Assembly: GCF_902498065.1 (NCBI RefSeq)
Contig: NZ_CABVIR010000001.1
Span: 806,001-870,000, forward strand
Source of the DNA: Pseudomonas fluorescens
Lineage (GTDB): Bacteria > Pseudomonadota > Gammaproteobacteria > Pseudomonadales > Pseudomonadaceae
Length of the DNA stretch: 64,000 nucleotides
Direction: 5' to 3'
Shown: positions 35,584-43,969 of the stretch, piece after piece
How positions within the stretch are numbered: the first letter of the stretch is position 1
How the letters are laid out: the number at the start of each line of letters is the position of its first letter
Made by a program: the position numbers and the translations under genes
Notes under the pieces: model-generated
Seen by the model: only the letters and a program-made list of their open reading frames with translations
Databases searched by the model: none
Told to the model about the DNA's origin: nothing

Positions 35584-37002
35584 TCAGGTGTTCGGCGGCA
35601 GATCTCGGGTGGTGCGCTGCAATGGGTTGCGAGGATGGCCGTCCGGAATCGACAAGGTTGCGCACAACCCGCCTTCGGGGCGGTTGGCCAGGGTGATATG
35701 GCCCCCCAGTCGAGTCGCGATGGTGTTGACGATGGTCAGGCCCAATCCCGCTCCTTGCGCATTCCCGCGACTGTAAAAACGCTCGAACAATCGCCCGCGA
35801 TCCGATTCGTTGATGCCGGGCCCTTGGTCCTCGACACTCAGCGAATAAAACCCGTCCGCCTGACTGAGCTTCACCGTGATAACGCCCTGTTCAGGGGAAA
35901 AATTTACGGCGTTGCTGATCAGGTTGTTCAGGGCAATATCGATCACAGCTGCGTCGGCAACCATTTCGAAGGGCTGCTCACTGACGTCGAATGCCAATTC
36001 AAGGTTCTTGCTCAGGATCCAGGGCGTGAGTTGAACCAGGCTGGCGCGCACGGTGGCGCTCAGGTCAATGACATGCAACACCGGGGCGGTGGCTTTGGGT
36101 TCCAGGCGGGCCATAGTCAATAGTTGATTGACCAGGCGGCTGGTGCGATCAACCCCGGCGATCAGAAACGCCAGAGACTCCCGACGTTCCTGCTCGGTGC
36201 CGGCCTCCAGCAGGTTTTGCGCATGCACCCGCAGCACTGCCAGGGGCGTGCGCATTTCATGGGCCGCGTCGGCGATGAAGCGACGTTCGCGACCGAGCAC
36301 TTCCTGTATCTGCGCGAGCATGCGGTTGAGTGCGGCTTGCATCGGTTCCAGCTCACTGGGCAACGGATTCAATTGCAGAGGTTCCAATGAGCCGCTGTGC
36401 CGTGCCCGCAGGGTGGCCGCCATGTCGGCCAGAGGCTTGAGGCCCCAACCGATCGCCATCCAGATCATCGCCGCGAGAATCAGGCTGCCCAGCACATTGG
36501 GCCACAGGGTATGACGAACGATCCGGTCCACCAGGTCCGAACGCACATCGTCCCGTTCGCCGACCCAGATGCGCAGGTTGTTTTGTTTATCTTCGAGCAT
36601 GAACGCACGCCAGTGGCGGTTGTTCAGGTCCACGACATCGCTGTAACCCGGTTTCGCCGGGGGCGCGATGAAGGAGGGGGCACTGGCGGTATGCACCAGC
36701 ACTTCGCCCTTGGCATTCCAGACTTGAAAGGCAATCTTGGTTTCGTACGGATGGCCGTCGACCCTTGGCTCGGCTTCACCCAGCGCCTTGTTGAACGCCT
36801 GATAAAGCTCGGCGTGTTCCTTGGTCGCCAAGGGCATGCGCATCACCCCTTGTAGCAACCGGGCGTTCTGGGCGAGTTGGGCGTCGTAGACCTCGGCGAT
36901 TTCGTGGTTGCTGTCGTGCAGGTTCAACGCACTGATCACTCCCAGGCCAGCAAGCATCAAGCCAATGATCAGCGTCAGGGTGCGGCGCCGTATAGACGTC
37001 AT
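35584..37002 (-). CDS. Sensor histidine kinase, QseC/PmrB-like
   Basis: 472 residues. A first membrane helix (LTLIIGLMLAGLGVISAL), a periplasmic sensor of about 130 residues, a second helix near 168-186, a HAMP-like linker, the HisKA phosphoacceptor H248 in ADAAHEMRTPLAVL and an HATPase_c domain (LNNLISNAVNFSPE, DQGPGI, GAGLGLTIV) give a classical sensor kinase. The sensor part resembles the two-component kinase N-domain family (QseC, PmrB). The ATG overlaps the response-regulator stop. Last gene of a seven-gene unit. Confidence 0.92.
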   Translation of the reverse strand: MTSIRRRTLTLIIGLMLAGLGVISALNLHDSNHEIAEVYDAQLAQNARLLQGVMRMPLATKEHAELYQAFNKALGEAEPRVDGHPYETKIAFQVWNAKGEVLVHTASAPSFIAPPAKPGYSDVVDLNNRHWRAFMLEDKQNNLRIWVGERDDVRSDLVDRIVRHTLWPNVLGSLILAAMIWMAIGWGLKPLADMAATLRARHSGSLEPLQLNPLPSELEPMQAALNRMLAQIQEVLGRERRFIADAAHEMRTPLAVLRVHAQNLLEAGTEQERRESLAFLIAGVDRTSRLVNQLLTMARLEPKATAPVLHVIDLSATVRASLVQLTPWILSKNLELAFDVSEQPFEMVADAAVIDIALNNLISNAVNFSPEQGVITVKLSQADGFYSLSVEDQGPGINESDRGRLFERFYSRGNAQGAGLGLTIVNTIATRLGGHITLANRPEGGLCATLSIPDGHPRNPLQRTTRDLPPNT

Positions 37003-37661
37003 CGGCGCTCCTCCACCAAATAACCGACACCGCGGATCGTGCGGATCAGGTCGGTGGAGAATTTCTTGCGCAGGTGATGGATATGGACTTCCAGGGTGTT
37101 GCTCTCAGCTTCTTCGTTCCAGCCGTACAGCAACTGCATCAAATGATCGCGCGTCATGACCCGGCCCGGTGGCGACAGCAGTTCGTGGAGCAACTGATAT
37201 TCCTTGGGCGTCAGTGCCACCGGCTCACCCTGATAGCTGACCTGCTGCGTGCCGGGGTTCAGGCTGATGCCAGCGTGCTCGATCAGCACTTGGGCGCGGC
37301 CGGCGCTGCGCCGCAACAAGGCCCGTAGACGGGCCTTGAGTTCAGCCAGATCGAAGGGTTTGATCAGGTAGTCGTCAGCACCGGCATCAAGCCCGGCGAT
37401 GCGGTCTTCGGTGGCGTCTCGGGCAGTCAGGATCAGCACCGGCAGATTGGAACCACTGTCACGCAAGCGGCGCAGCACTTCGATCCCGTCCATGCGCGGC
37501 AGGCCGAGGTCGAGCACGGCCAGGTCAAAGGTTTCGCTGAGCAGCGCATGCAACGCGCTGCTGCCATCCTGCAACCAGTCGACGGTGTAGCCTTCGCGGC
37601 ACAGGGCCTGATGAATGCCCTCGCCGAGGGCCACGTCATCCTCGATCAGTAATAAACGCAC
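36999..37661 (-). CDS. OmpR-family response regulator (QseB/PmrA-like)
   Basis: 220 residues from a GTG at 37661, which has AGGAG 7 bases upstream and gives the canonical start MRLLLIEDDVALGEGI; an upstream ATG at 37676 lacks such support and would add five residues. Receiver phosphoacceptor D51 (VLDLGLPRMDG), Lys in LIKPFD and a winged-helix C-domain (VALTPKEYQLLHELL; SNTLEVHIHHLRKK). QseB/PmrA relatives bind CTTAA-type direct repeats, and two such sites lie upstream of the operon at 41978-42036. Confidence 0.92.
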   Translation of the reverse strand: MRLLLIEDDVALGEGIHQALCREGYTVDWLQDGSSALHALLSETFDLAVLDLGLPRMDGIEVLRRLRDSGSNLPVLILTARDATEDRIAGLDAGADDYLIKPFDLAELKARLRALLRRSAGRAQVLIEHAGISLNPGTQQVSYQGEPVALTPKEYQLLHELLSPPGRVMTRDHLMQLLYGWNEEAESNTLEVHIHHLRKKFSTDLIRTIRGVGYLVEERR

Positions 37662-37672
37662 ACAGACTCCTG

Positions 37673-38317
37673 TCACTCGAGTTTCTTGTTGACGTCCACC
37701 AGCAACGCTTCGATTTCTTTGCGACGTCCGGCGTCGGCGGTTTCCCGGCCTGGCCTTGGTTCGGCTTGCAGTGCTTTTTGCAGCGCACCTTTGGCCTCGC
37801 TGTAGCGTTTTTGACGGTAGAGGTGATCGCCCCAGAAGTACAGACTATCGATGCCATTCGGGTTGAGTTGCAAGGCCTGTTTAAGCAACTGCTCGGCCTT
37901 GTCAGCGTCGCCGAAACCGATGGGCCAGCCCGGCACACGGTCATACAGCGCGGCCAGGCTGGTATAGGCCGAGCCTTGCAGGGCTTTGGGGTCCAGGGTC
38001 AGGGCTTTTTCCAGATCGGCCTTGGCGTCCTTGACCTTGCTCAACGCACCGAGCCCGCCTTGGGCGCCGGCCCAACTGCTGGTGACGATGCCGGACCAGA
38101 TCCAGGCTTCGGCTACCGACTGGCGCTCCCGTGTAAAGGCTGTCGCCTGGGCGGCGAGCTTTTCAAACGCAGTGGTGCGTTGATCGGCGGGCAGCTCGTA
38201 TTGAATGTGCGCCCAGCTTTGCTGGATGCCGGAAAGGCGCTGTTGATCTGTGTTGTCCAGGGCCCAGACGCTCTGGCTCAGGGCGCCCAACAGCAGGCAA
38301 GCGGCGAATTTTTTCAT
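37673..38317 (-). CDS. Periplasmic tetratricopeptide repeat protein
   Basis: 214 residues. The signal peptide MKKFAACLLLGALSQSVWA is followed by helical repeats (KADLEKALTLDPKALQGSAY; AEQLLKQALQLNPNGIDSLY; AKGALQKALQAEP) that fit TPR-type superhelices, used as protein-protein scaffolds. It sits between the SDR gene (4-base overlap) and the response-regulator gene (11-base gap), so it is part of the operon, perhaps as a periplasmic partner of the sensor kinase. That role is speculative. Confidence 0.85.
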   Translation of the reverse strand: MKKFAACLLLGALSQSVWALDNTDQQRLSGIQQSWAHIQYELPADQRTTAFEKLAAQATAFTRERQSVAEAWIWSGIVTSSWAGAQGGLGALSKVKDAKADLEKALTLDPKALQGSAYTSLAALYDRVPGWPIGFGDADKAEQLLKQALQLNPNGIDSLYFWGDHLYRQKRYSEAKGALQKALQAEPRPGRETADAGRRKEIEALLVDVNKKLE

Positions 38318-39123
38318 GGTTTGAGGTTCTCGTTGTCGGGCTTCTGACTCAGGCGACGGATCAGTGGCAATTGCTTGCGCAAGCCACGGTCCACCAGATT
38401 GGGCAGCAGGCTGTTCAGGCGCACGAAAAAGCGCTCCGGCCAGCCCAGGTACAAGTCGCGGCGGTCGCCGGCAATCGCGTGGATCACGGCCGAGGCGACG
38501 GTTTGCGGATCATCGACATTGGATTTGAGCGCGTCATTCAAGGCCTGCGCCGCCGGGCTGTTCATGGTCGTGCGGGTGGCGCGGGGAGCGACGTACAGAA
38601 CGCCGACCCGGGTGTCCGCCAGCTCTCGACGCAGGGCTTCGGAAAATCCGCGCAGGGCAAATTTGGTGGCGCAATAGCTGGCGTAACCGGGGTACCCGAT
38701 CGAGCCGTAGGTCGAGCCGACGTTCACCACCATCGCGCTGTCGGCTTGCTTGAGCAGCGGCAGCAAGAGTTTGGTCAGGCAGATGGGCGCGCTGATGTTG
38801 ACTGCCAGCATCGCGTTGATGTCGCTGTCATCCAGCTGTTCAAGCATGGCGAAGTGATTGACCCCGGCGGCATTGATCAGCAGGTTGATGCCGCCAATGG
38901 CTTCGGCGGCGGCCAGTACTTTGCGTCTGTCGGCGAGGAACGTCAGGTCGGCGCCGACCCAGCACAGGTGCTGCGGATAGCGCGCAAGTAATGGCTCCAG
39001 GGATTCCCGATGCCGGGCCACCGCCAACACCCGTGCGCCACTGGCGCACAGGGCCGACGCGATGGCGAGGCCGATGCCGCCGCTGGCACCGGTCAGCACC
39101 ACGCGAGCCTCAGACAGGCGCAT
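38314..39123 (-). CDS. Short-chain dehydrogenase/reductase
   Basis: 269 residues from the ATG at 39123. Intact Rossmann motif (VVLTGASGGIGLAIASAL), NAAG, the catalytic Ser and Tyr-Lys (GYASYCATKFALRG). Its C-terminal extension (GWPERFFVRLNSLLPNLVD) is amphipathic, as in membrane-associated SDRs of the DltE/retinol-dehydrogenase-like group. Overlaps the diiron-protein gene upstream by 14 bases and the TPR gene downstream by 4. Likely a reductase for the acyl-derived intermediate of this operon; substrate unknown. Confidence 0.88.
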   Translation of the reverse strand: MRLSEARVVLTGASGGIGLAIASALCASGARVLAVARHRESLEPLLARYPQHLCWVGADLTFLADRRKVLAAAEAIGGINLLINAAGVNHFAMLEQLDDSDINAMLAVNISAPICLTKLLLPLLKQADSAMVVNVGSTYGSIGYPGYASYCATKFALRGFSEALRRELADTRVGVLYVAPRATRTTMNSPAAQALNDALKSNVDDPQTVASAVIHAIAGDRRDLYLGWPERFFVRLNSLLPNLVDRGLRKQLPLIRRLSQKPDNENLKP

Positions 39124-39784
39124 GCGAGTTCCCCCCGTCACGCGGCAGGCCACGGAACATATCCGCGTAGAGTTTGTAGACCACCTTCGAGGCGTGAATC
39201 ACCGCGGCCTGATCGGCTGGATCGTCAAGGGTGTTCATCAACCGGCGGTAGGTCTGCATGTGCTCGATGTCCAGGGAACCGTGGGAGCTGAGGTAGCTGA
39301 AGGCGGTTTCGGGCAAGTCCAGACGCTGGCGAATGCTGCCGGCGGCGTGGGTGGCGAGGGCGATGCTGGTGCCTTCCAGCACATTGACCATGCCGAACAG
39401 ACCGACCGGGTTGTCCCGGGCAATCAGGTCGTAGAGGAAGCTGACCATCAACTCGATCGGCAGGGACGGACGACTTTCAAGTACCGCCGCCTTGTCACCG
39501 CCGCAGGCTTCGATGTCGTCGAGCACCCATTTTTCGTGACCGTATTCTTCCTCGATGTACTCGCACACGGCCTCGCGCAGCCACTCCAGGCGCAGGGGCA
39601 GCCGCGCGCCACAGGCCATCATCAATGGCACGGTGTGGCGCACGTGGTAGTAGGCCTGGGTCAGAAAGGCCCGGTAGCCTTCCAGGCTGACCTTGCCCTC
39701 CAGCGCATCGCGGATGATGGGCAGGTTGAACAGTTCGTGTCGTTCCTGTTGCGTGGCTTCTTGCAGGGTGTCGAAAAAACTCAT
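39110..39784 (-). CDS. TenA/UndA-like haem-oxygenase-fold diiron protein
   Basis: 224 residues, all helical, in the iron-containing redox enzyme family that includes UndA (fatty acid to terminal alkene), CADD and other HDO enzymes. All putative iron ligands are present: E80-x2-H83 (EEYGHEKW), E137 (NVLEGTS) and H168-x3-D172-x2-H175 (SSHGSLDIEHM), exactly the spacing of UndA. Thiaminase TenA itself lacks these and has a Cys nucleophile instead. A ligase gene upstream and an SDR gene downstream, both overlapping, suggest oxidation of an activated or free fatty acid. Product unknown. Confidence 0.85.
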   Translation of the reverse strand: MSFFDTLQEATQQERHELFNLPIIRDALEGKVSLEGYRAFLTQAYYHVRHTVPLMMACGARLPLRLEWLREAVCEYIEEEYGHEKWVLDDIEACGGDKAAVLESRPSLPIELMVSFLYDLIARDNPVGLFGMVNVLEGTSIALATHAAGSIRQRLDLPETAFSYLSSHGSLDIEHMQTYRRLMNTLDDPADQAAVIHASKVVYKLYADMFRGLPRDGGNSHAPV

Positions 39785-41262
39785 GATGCCGATTCCTCGG
39801 AAAGTGTCGATTCAGTCAGTTGCGCGCGGTAAAGCGCGACGATGGCGTCGCGGCGCGGTCGACCATTGGCGGTCAGCAGCCCGTTGGCCGGTGTAAAGGG
39901 TTGATCCAGGCGCGTCCAGTGATGGACCTGGGCGTAATCGGGCAGCGCCTCGTTGGCCTCGGCCACGGCGGCGGCCAGTTCTTCGTCGCTGCAGTCCGGG
40001 CGATGCGGCCAAAGCAGTGCATGGTTACGTGGCATGGCTTCGCCGTAGACGAAGGCCTGAGCGATGTGTCGGCGTTGAGTCAACTCGGCCTCGACCCACT
40101 CAGGGTTGACGTTGCGCCCGAAACTGCTGACGAATTGATGCTTCTTGCGCCCTTTGAGGTAGAGGAAGCCATCGGCGTCGAACTCGCCGAGATCACCGCT
40201 GGGCCACCATTCGTCGGTGTGTGGCGCTTCGCCCAGATAGCCCAGCAAGGTTGATCCCTTGATCAGCACCTCACCGTCGTCCGCCAGGCGAATCTCCACA
40301 TGCGGCAGGGGTTTGCCGACACTGCCGGGGCGTTGGGCTTGCGGCCGATTCAGGCACACCACCGACGCGCACTCCGACAGCCCATAACCTTCGTAGACCG
40401 GCAGACCGAGACGTTGTGCGCGGTGCAGCAACTCCTCGGACACCCGTGCCCCACCCACGGCGGCAAAACGTAACGAGGAGGGCGAGAAGGCTTTTTGTTC
40501 GGCGGCGCTGACCAGCAGCAACAGCAACTGCGGCACCAGGATCAGGCTTTCCGGGGCACGGGCGGCGAGGTAGCCCAGCAGTCGCGGCACATCAACACCG
40601 CTGGCACCCTGAATGCCCAGGGTTTTCTGACTCGGCAGGCTCAAGGTCGCCCCGGCGTACAGCGCGGCATAACAGCCCAGGTTTTCCAGGAGGATCGCCA
40701 AGGGCAGCAACGCGAGATGATGCAGGGGGTTGGTCGGTTTGCTGGCCTGATCCAGCTCATGGACGACGCGCAACATGCTGTCGGCGCTCAGGCACACACC
40801 TTTCGGTGTGCCGGTGGTGCCGGAGGTGAAGGTCAGTTTCGCAGTACCTGCGGGCATCCGGTTCGGCCCATCGAAAGTACGACGCCAGAACTCACCGGTT
40901 TGCTCATACCCGGCCGATTGCATTTCAGCGGCCAGCTCAGGTTCGGCAATTACCCGCTCTGCCTGGCTTTGTTCCAGGCAATGCTTGCGTTGCGCCGGGC
41001 TGAAGAAGGGCGGCAGCGTCAGGCAGGTCAGGCCTTCGAACAGCGCGGCGAGGTCCCAGAGCATCGCTTCGACGCCGTTGTCCAGGGCCAGTGCAACCAC
41101 CTTGACCTGTTCATCGCGCAGACGCTGCTGGCGATACACCACTTCGGCGTAAAGCGTGGCGTAGTCCAGCTTCAACTGATCACCCCACACGGCGAGGGCA
41201 TTGGGCTTGCGTTCGGCATGGCTACGCAGAGTCTGTTTGAAACGTACCCGTTCAGGCGACAT
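39781..41262 (-). CDS. AMP-binding acyl ligase (ANL superfamily)
   Basis: 493 residues from the ATG at 41262. The adenylation P-loop FTSGTTGTPKGVCLS, YEGYGLSECAS and GDLGEFDADGFLYLKGRKKHQ followed by SSFGRNVNPEWVE establish an acyl-adenylating enzyme, for a fatty or aryl acid. It shares 11 bases with the upstream gene and 4 with the diiron-protein gene. No carrier protein or thioesterase is visible, so the acceptor may be CoA or the neighbouring GNAT-like protein. Substrate unknown. Confidence 0.9.
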   Translation of the reverse strand: MSPERVRFKQTLRSHAERKPNALAVWGDQLKLDYATLYAEVVYRQQRLRDEQVKVVALALDNGVEAMLWDLAALFEGLTCLTLPPFFSPAQRKHCLEQSQAERVIAEPELAAEMQSAGYEQTGEFWRRTFDGPNRMPAGTAKLTFTSGTTGTPKGVCLSADSMLRVVHELDQASKPTNPLHHLALLPLAILLENLGCYAALYAGATLSLPSQKTLGIQGASGVDVPRLLGYLAARAPESLILVPQLLLLLVSAAEQKAFSPSSLRFAAVGGARVSEELLHRAQRLGLPVYEGYGLSECASVVCLNRPQAQRPGSVGKPLPHVEIRLADDGEVLIKGSTLLGYLGEAPHTDEWWPSGDLGEFDADGFLYLKGRKKHQFVSSFGRNVNPEWVEAELTQRRHIAQAFVYGEAMPRNHALLWPHRPDCSDEELAAAVAEANEALPDYAQVHHWTRLDQPFTPANGLLTANGRPRRDAIVALYRAQLTESTLSEESAS

Positions 41263-41929
41263 GACTGGACTCCTCGAGGGACGACGGCAACCCCAGGCGA
41301 TTGAACAGGCCGGCATTGCGCAAGTGGATGAAACCGGCGCGGATGTTGCCGACGTGTACCCACGGCTTGCTCTCGTAGTAACTGCCCCAGCTATGACGGT
41401 CATCGCCCAGCCGCGCGGGGTCGGCTGCACAGAGGGTGACGGGTTTCAAGCCGAGGCGATGGAAGCTGTTCACCAAGCCGATATTGCCGGTGAACGCCAC
41501 CCATTCCAGGCCGCCCATGGCCAGCAGATAGGTGATGGCGATGATGCTCAGGCGCGCACTGCCGGTGTCGCTGGCCGCCAGGTTGCCCACCTCGATGATG
41601 CTCGCACGGTCTACCGGTTGGTCGGCCGCGGCGCTGATGAGCGGGTCAATCGGTTCGTCCAGATAGCGCTCCAGAAACAATGGTTCGGCGCTGGCCAGGC
41701 GTACGCCGGCCACCGCACAAAGTTCACCGGCGGCGTTGTGCATGCCGAACAGTTCCGGCATGAAGTGACGGATGTCGGCGCCGTGTGCCTTGCGGAAACG
41801 TTGCTGGATAAAAGCTTCGAAGACTGGACGCTGAGGCTCGTCCGGCAAGGCTCGGGCCAGACTGAACTGCGGTGTTTCCGCGTGGCCGAAGTGCAGGGGC
41901 AGAGGGATGTTCCAGTCGTAATCAGGCAT
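41252..41929 (-). CDS. Thermostable hemolysin family (GNAT-like) protein
   Basis: 225 residues matching the family first named from Vibrio delta-VPH thermostable hemolysin. There is no signal peptide or membrane segment, so a true secreted haemolysin role is doubtful. The pattern R-F-R-KAHGADI, GVRLASAEPLFLERYLDEPI and ASIIEVGNLAA recalls the acyltransferase fold of autoinducer synthases, with NSFHRLGL in the acceptor half. First gene of the seven-gene unit; control sites for the unit lie at 41978-42036. Confidence 0.8.
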   Translation of the reverse strand: MPDYDWNIPLPLHFGHAETPQFSLARALPDEPQRPVFEAFIQQRFRKAHGADIRHFMPELFGMHNAAGELCAVAGVRLASAEPLFLERYLDEPIDPLISAAADQPVDRASIIEVGNLAASDTGSARLSIIAITYLLAMGGLEWVAFTGNIGLVNSFHRLGLKPVTLCAADPARLGDDRHSWGSYYESKPWVHVGNIRAGFIHLRNAGLFNRLGLPSSLEESSHVA

Positions 41930-41977
41930 TAGGAGATGCCTCCCGGAGTGAATGTGGGAGAAGTATCGGAGGCATTT

Positions 41978-42036
41978 CTTAACGAAGTCTGAAGGTGGCG
42001 AAAAGTTTGCTCGGGCTGTCTTCAGATTGTCTTAAG
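41978..42036. promoter_or_regulatory. Two mirrored PmrA/QseB-type boxes in a divergent promoter
   Basis: Plus strand 41978-41994 reads CTTAAC-N5-CTGAAG; minus strand 42036-42020 reads CTTAAG-N5-CTGAAG. Direct repeats of CTTAA-like hexamers every 11 bp are the known recognition pattern of PmrA/QseB-type OmpR regulators. The boxes lie 49-107 bases upstream of the reverse-strand operon start (41929) and 98-156 bases upstream of the cytochrome b561 start (42134). The regulator at the end of the operon is the natural candidate. Confidence 0.75.
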
Positions 42037-42133
42037 ACTGGGCGGGCAAGGTGGCGCCCGTCGGTTCGGTCACGCACCGGATCCGGGCTGCGCGAATGAG
42101 TCGGCAGCCGGTTACGACTTCATGAGGCCCTTT

Positions 42134-42706
42134 ATGACCCGCGATTCAACCGCCCCGCGCTATGGACAACTCTCGATCATCTTGCACTGGCTGATGCTGG
42201 CGCTGTTTGTAGGCGTGTATGCCTGCATCGAAATCAAAGGTTTGTTGCCCAAGGGCCACGAACTGAAGGGATTGTTTCTCGGCCTGCACGGCGTGTTCGG
42301 CCTGAGCATATTTGTGTTGGTGTGGCTGCGGTTGCTCGGGCGTTTGACGCCGCGACCGCCGATTAGCCCGGCGCTGCCCCATTGGCAGACCGGCCTGTCG
42401 CACCTGATGCACCTGGCGTTGTATGGGCTGATGATCGCCACGCCGCTCCTGGCGTGGTTGATGCTGTCGGCAGGCGGCAAGCCGATGCCCTGGTTCGGCT
42501 TCTACCTGCCGTCACTGGTAGCGGTCGATCCGGACCTGGCCAAGCAATTCAAGTACTGGCACGAGCTGCTCGGCAGCAGCGGCTACTGGCTGATCGGGTT
42601 GCACGCGGCGGCGGGGTTGTTCCATCACTACTGGGTCCGCGACAACACCCTGACACGCATGCTGCCCGGCAGGACCGGCAATGGGCTCAATCAGCGTCAG
42701 CGGTAA
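42134..42706 (+). CDS. Cytochrome b561 family protein
   Basis: 190 residues from the ATG at 42134 (GAGG upstream). Four membrane helices with the haem-ligand histidines of the prokaryotic CybB family: ILHWLMLALFVGVYA, LHGVFGLSIFVLVWLRLLG, HLMHLALYGLMIATPLLAW, GYWLIGLHAAAGLFHHYWVRDNTL. A di-haem quinol-linked electron carrier in the inner membrane. Divergent from the hemolysin-ligase operon; could supply electrons to it or report its redox state. Its last 20 bases overlap the convergent alkC. Confidence 0.9.
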   Translation: MTRDSTAPRYGQLSIILHWLMLALFVGVYACIEIKGLLPKGHELKGLFLGLHGVFGLSIFVLVWLRLLGRLTPRPPISPALPHWQTGLSHLMHLALYGLMIATPLLAWLMLSAGGKPMPWFGFYLPSLVAVDPDLAKQFKYWHELLGSSGYWLIGLHAAAGLFHHYWVRDNTLTRMLPGRTGNGLNQRQR

Positions 42707-43796
42707 TCTCGAAGGCGGTGCTGGCCAGGCGTTCACCGTTCACCAGCACGTGCACTGCATGCGTGCCTGCGTAGTGCTTGCGGGTGGTGAGCGCCTTGAT
42801 GTGCTGACCACGGGCGATGCGCTCGCAGGCCTTGCCGGGCAACGTCAGCGCCTTAAGTTTGAATACTTTCGCCGACGTGCTGCCGTTGGCCTTGACGTAA
42901 TCGATGGCGTAGTCGATCACCAGTCGCTGACTGTCCTCGACCGTGGATTTAACACTGAAGGACAAGGTGATTTTCTCCCCAAGGGCAATCACCGCCGGTT
43001 CGACCTTCACCTCAATGATCTCGACCTCAGGCTTGCCGCCCGCGCCGATGATCGCCAGCGCCCGCTGGTTGCCCTGTTTGATCAGGCTGCGCAGTGCATG
43101 TCGGGCGATCCACGCGGTATGCCTGTTCTCCAGCGACCAGCTTTCGATCAGGTCCAGTACCCACTCGGGGTGGTCCTTGGTGATGTCGTTGAGGTGGTTG
43201 GCCACCGACTTGCGCACGTAAAGACTGTCGTCCGCCTTGAGATTGTCGAGGATCGTGGCGGCGAGGCTCGGGTCAGCCTGGATCTGCTCCAGGCGAAATG
43301 ACCACGGCAGGCGCGGGCGACAGCCTTCGCTGGCAAGGCGCCGGACATGTTCATTTTTATCCAGCGACCAATCGTGCATCACGGCCAGCGTGCGTTTGAG
43401 GTCAGTGCGCAGGAAATAGCGGATCGCGAATTCAGCGGAACCGAAGGTGGTGAAGTATTTGAGCGCCGCCATGGACGGCTCGAAAGCATGGGCGCCATAG
43501 GTCGCGACGTAATGAGGCAGCGAGATGCTGACGAAACCGCTGTTCAGGCGCGGGGCGAGGGCGCGCAGTACCTCCAGCGACTCTTCAAAACTCAACGGCA
43601 GCACCGCGTGCAGGGATTCGCTGACCCGGGCCATGCGCTGCATGATCGACAACTCGGCCAGACCGTCGTTGGCCCGTTTCAAGAACGCCCTGGCGTTGAA
43701 GTCGGGGTAGACCGCGGTCATCTCCGTGGCGATGTGCTTGAGGCGCTCGGCGTTGAAGATTTCCTTGAGGGCGGGAGAAGGTTGATCGGTAGCCAT
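42687..43796 (-). CDS. alkC: DNA alkylation repair glycosylase AlkC-like
   Basis: 369 residues. An N-terminal HEAT-like helical solenoid (AALKYFTTFGSAEFAIRYFL; MHDWSLDKNEHVRRLASEGC; LYVRKSVANHLNDITKDHP) followed after about residue 255 by a beta-rich Ig-like domain (VEVKVEPAVIALGEKITLSF; YAGTHAVHVLVNGERLASTAF). This two-domain layout is that of Pseudomonas fluorescens AlkC, which removes 3-methylcytosine and 3-methyladenine by base excision. AlkD lacks the Ig-like part. Convergent with cytochrome b561; REP sequence lies upstream. Confidence 0.9.
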   Translation of the reverse strand: MATDQPSPALKEIFNAERLKHIATEMTAVYPDFNARAFLKRANDGLAELSIMQRMARVSESLHAVLPLSFEESLEVLRALAPRLNSGFVSISLPHYVATYGAHAFEPSMAALKYFTTFGSAEFAIRYFLRTDLKRTLAVMHDWSLDKNEHVRRLASEGCRPRLPWSFRLEQIQADPSLAATILDNLKADDSLYVRKSVANHLNDITKDHPEWVLDLIESWSLENRHTAWIARHALRSLIKQGNQRALAIIGAGGKPEVEIIEVKVEPAVIALGEKITLSFSVKSTVEDSQRLVIDYAIDYVKANGSTSAKVFKLKALTLPGKACERIARGQHIKALTTRKHYAGTHAVHVLVNGERLASTAFEITADAD

Positions 43797-43849
43797 TGTG
43801 GATTCCTTTGAAATCGTTATTTATCCAGATACACCTCGTCATCGTTCAT

Positions 43850-43930
43850 CGCGGGCAGGCCCGCTCCCACAATGATTCGGGGTAACTCCGATTTTGCGTA
43901 TACCCACGAACCCTATGGGAGCAGGCTTGG
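43850..43930. repeat. REP pair upstream of alkC
   Basis: GCGGGCAGGCCCGCTCCCACA near 43852 and TGGGAGCAGGCTTGGTCCGG near 43917 form an inverted pair in the 170-base gap between the alkC and kef genes. Confidence 0.6.
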
Positions 43931-43969
43931 TCCGGGCGGCGTTACGACGATGAGGCCCTCAAATTCACC

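Noticed and set aside
39110..39784. Assignment as thiaminase TenA
   Set aside because: The fold family is right, but the EHE/HDH iron-ligand pattern is that of diiron HDO enzymes and no thiamine genes are adjacent.
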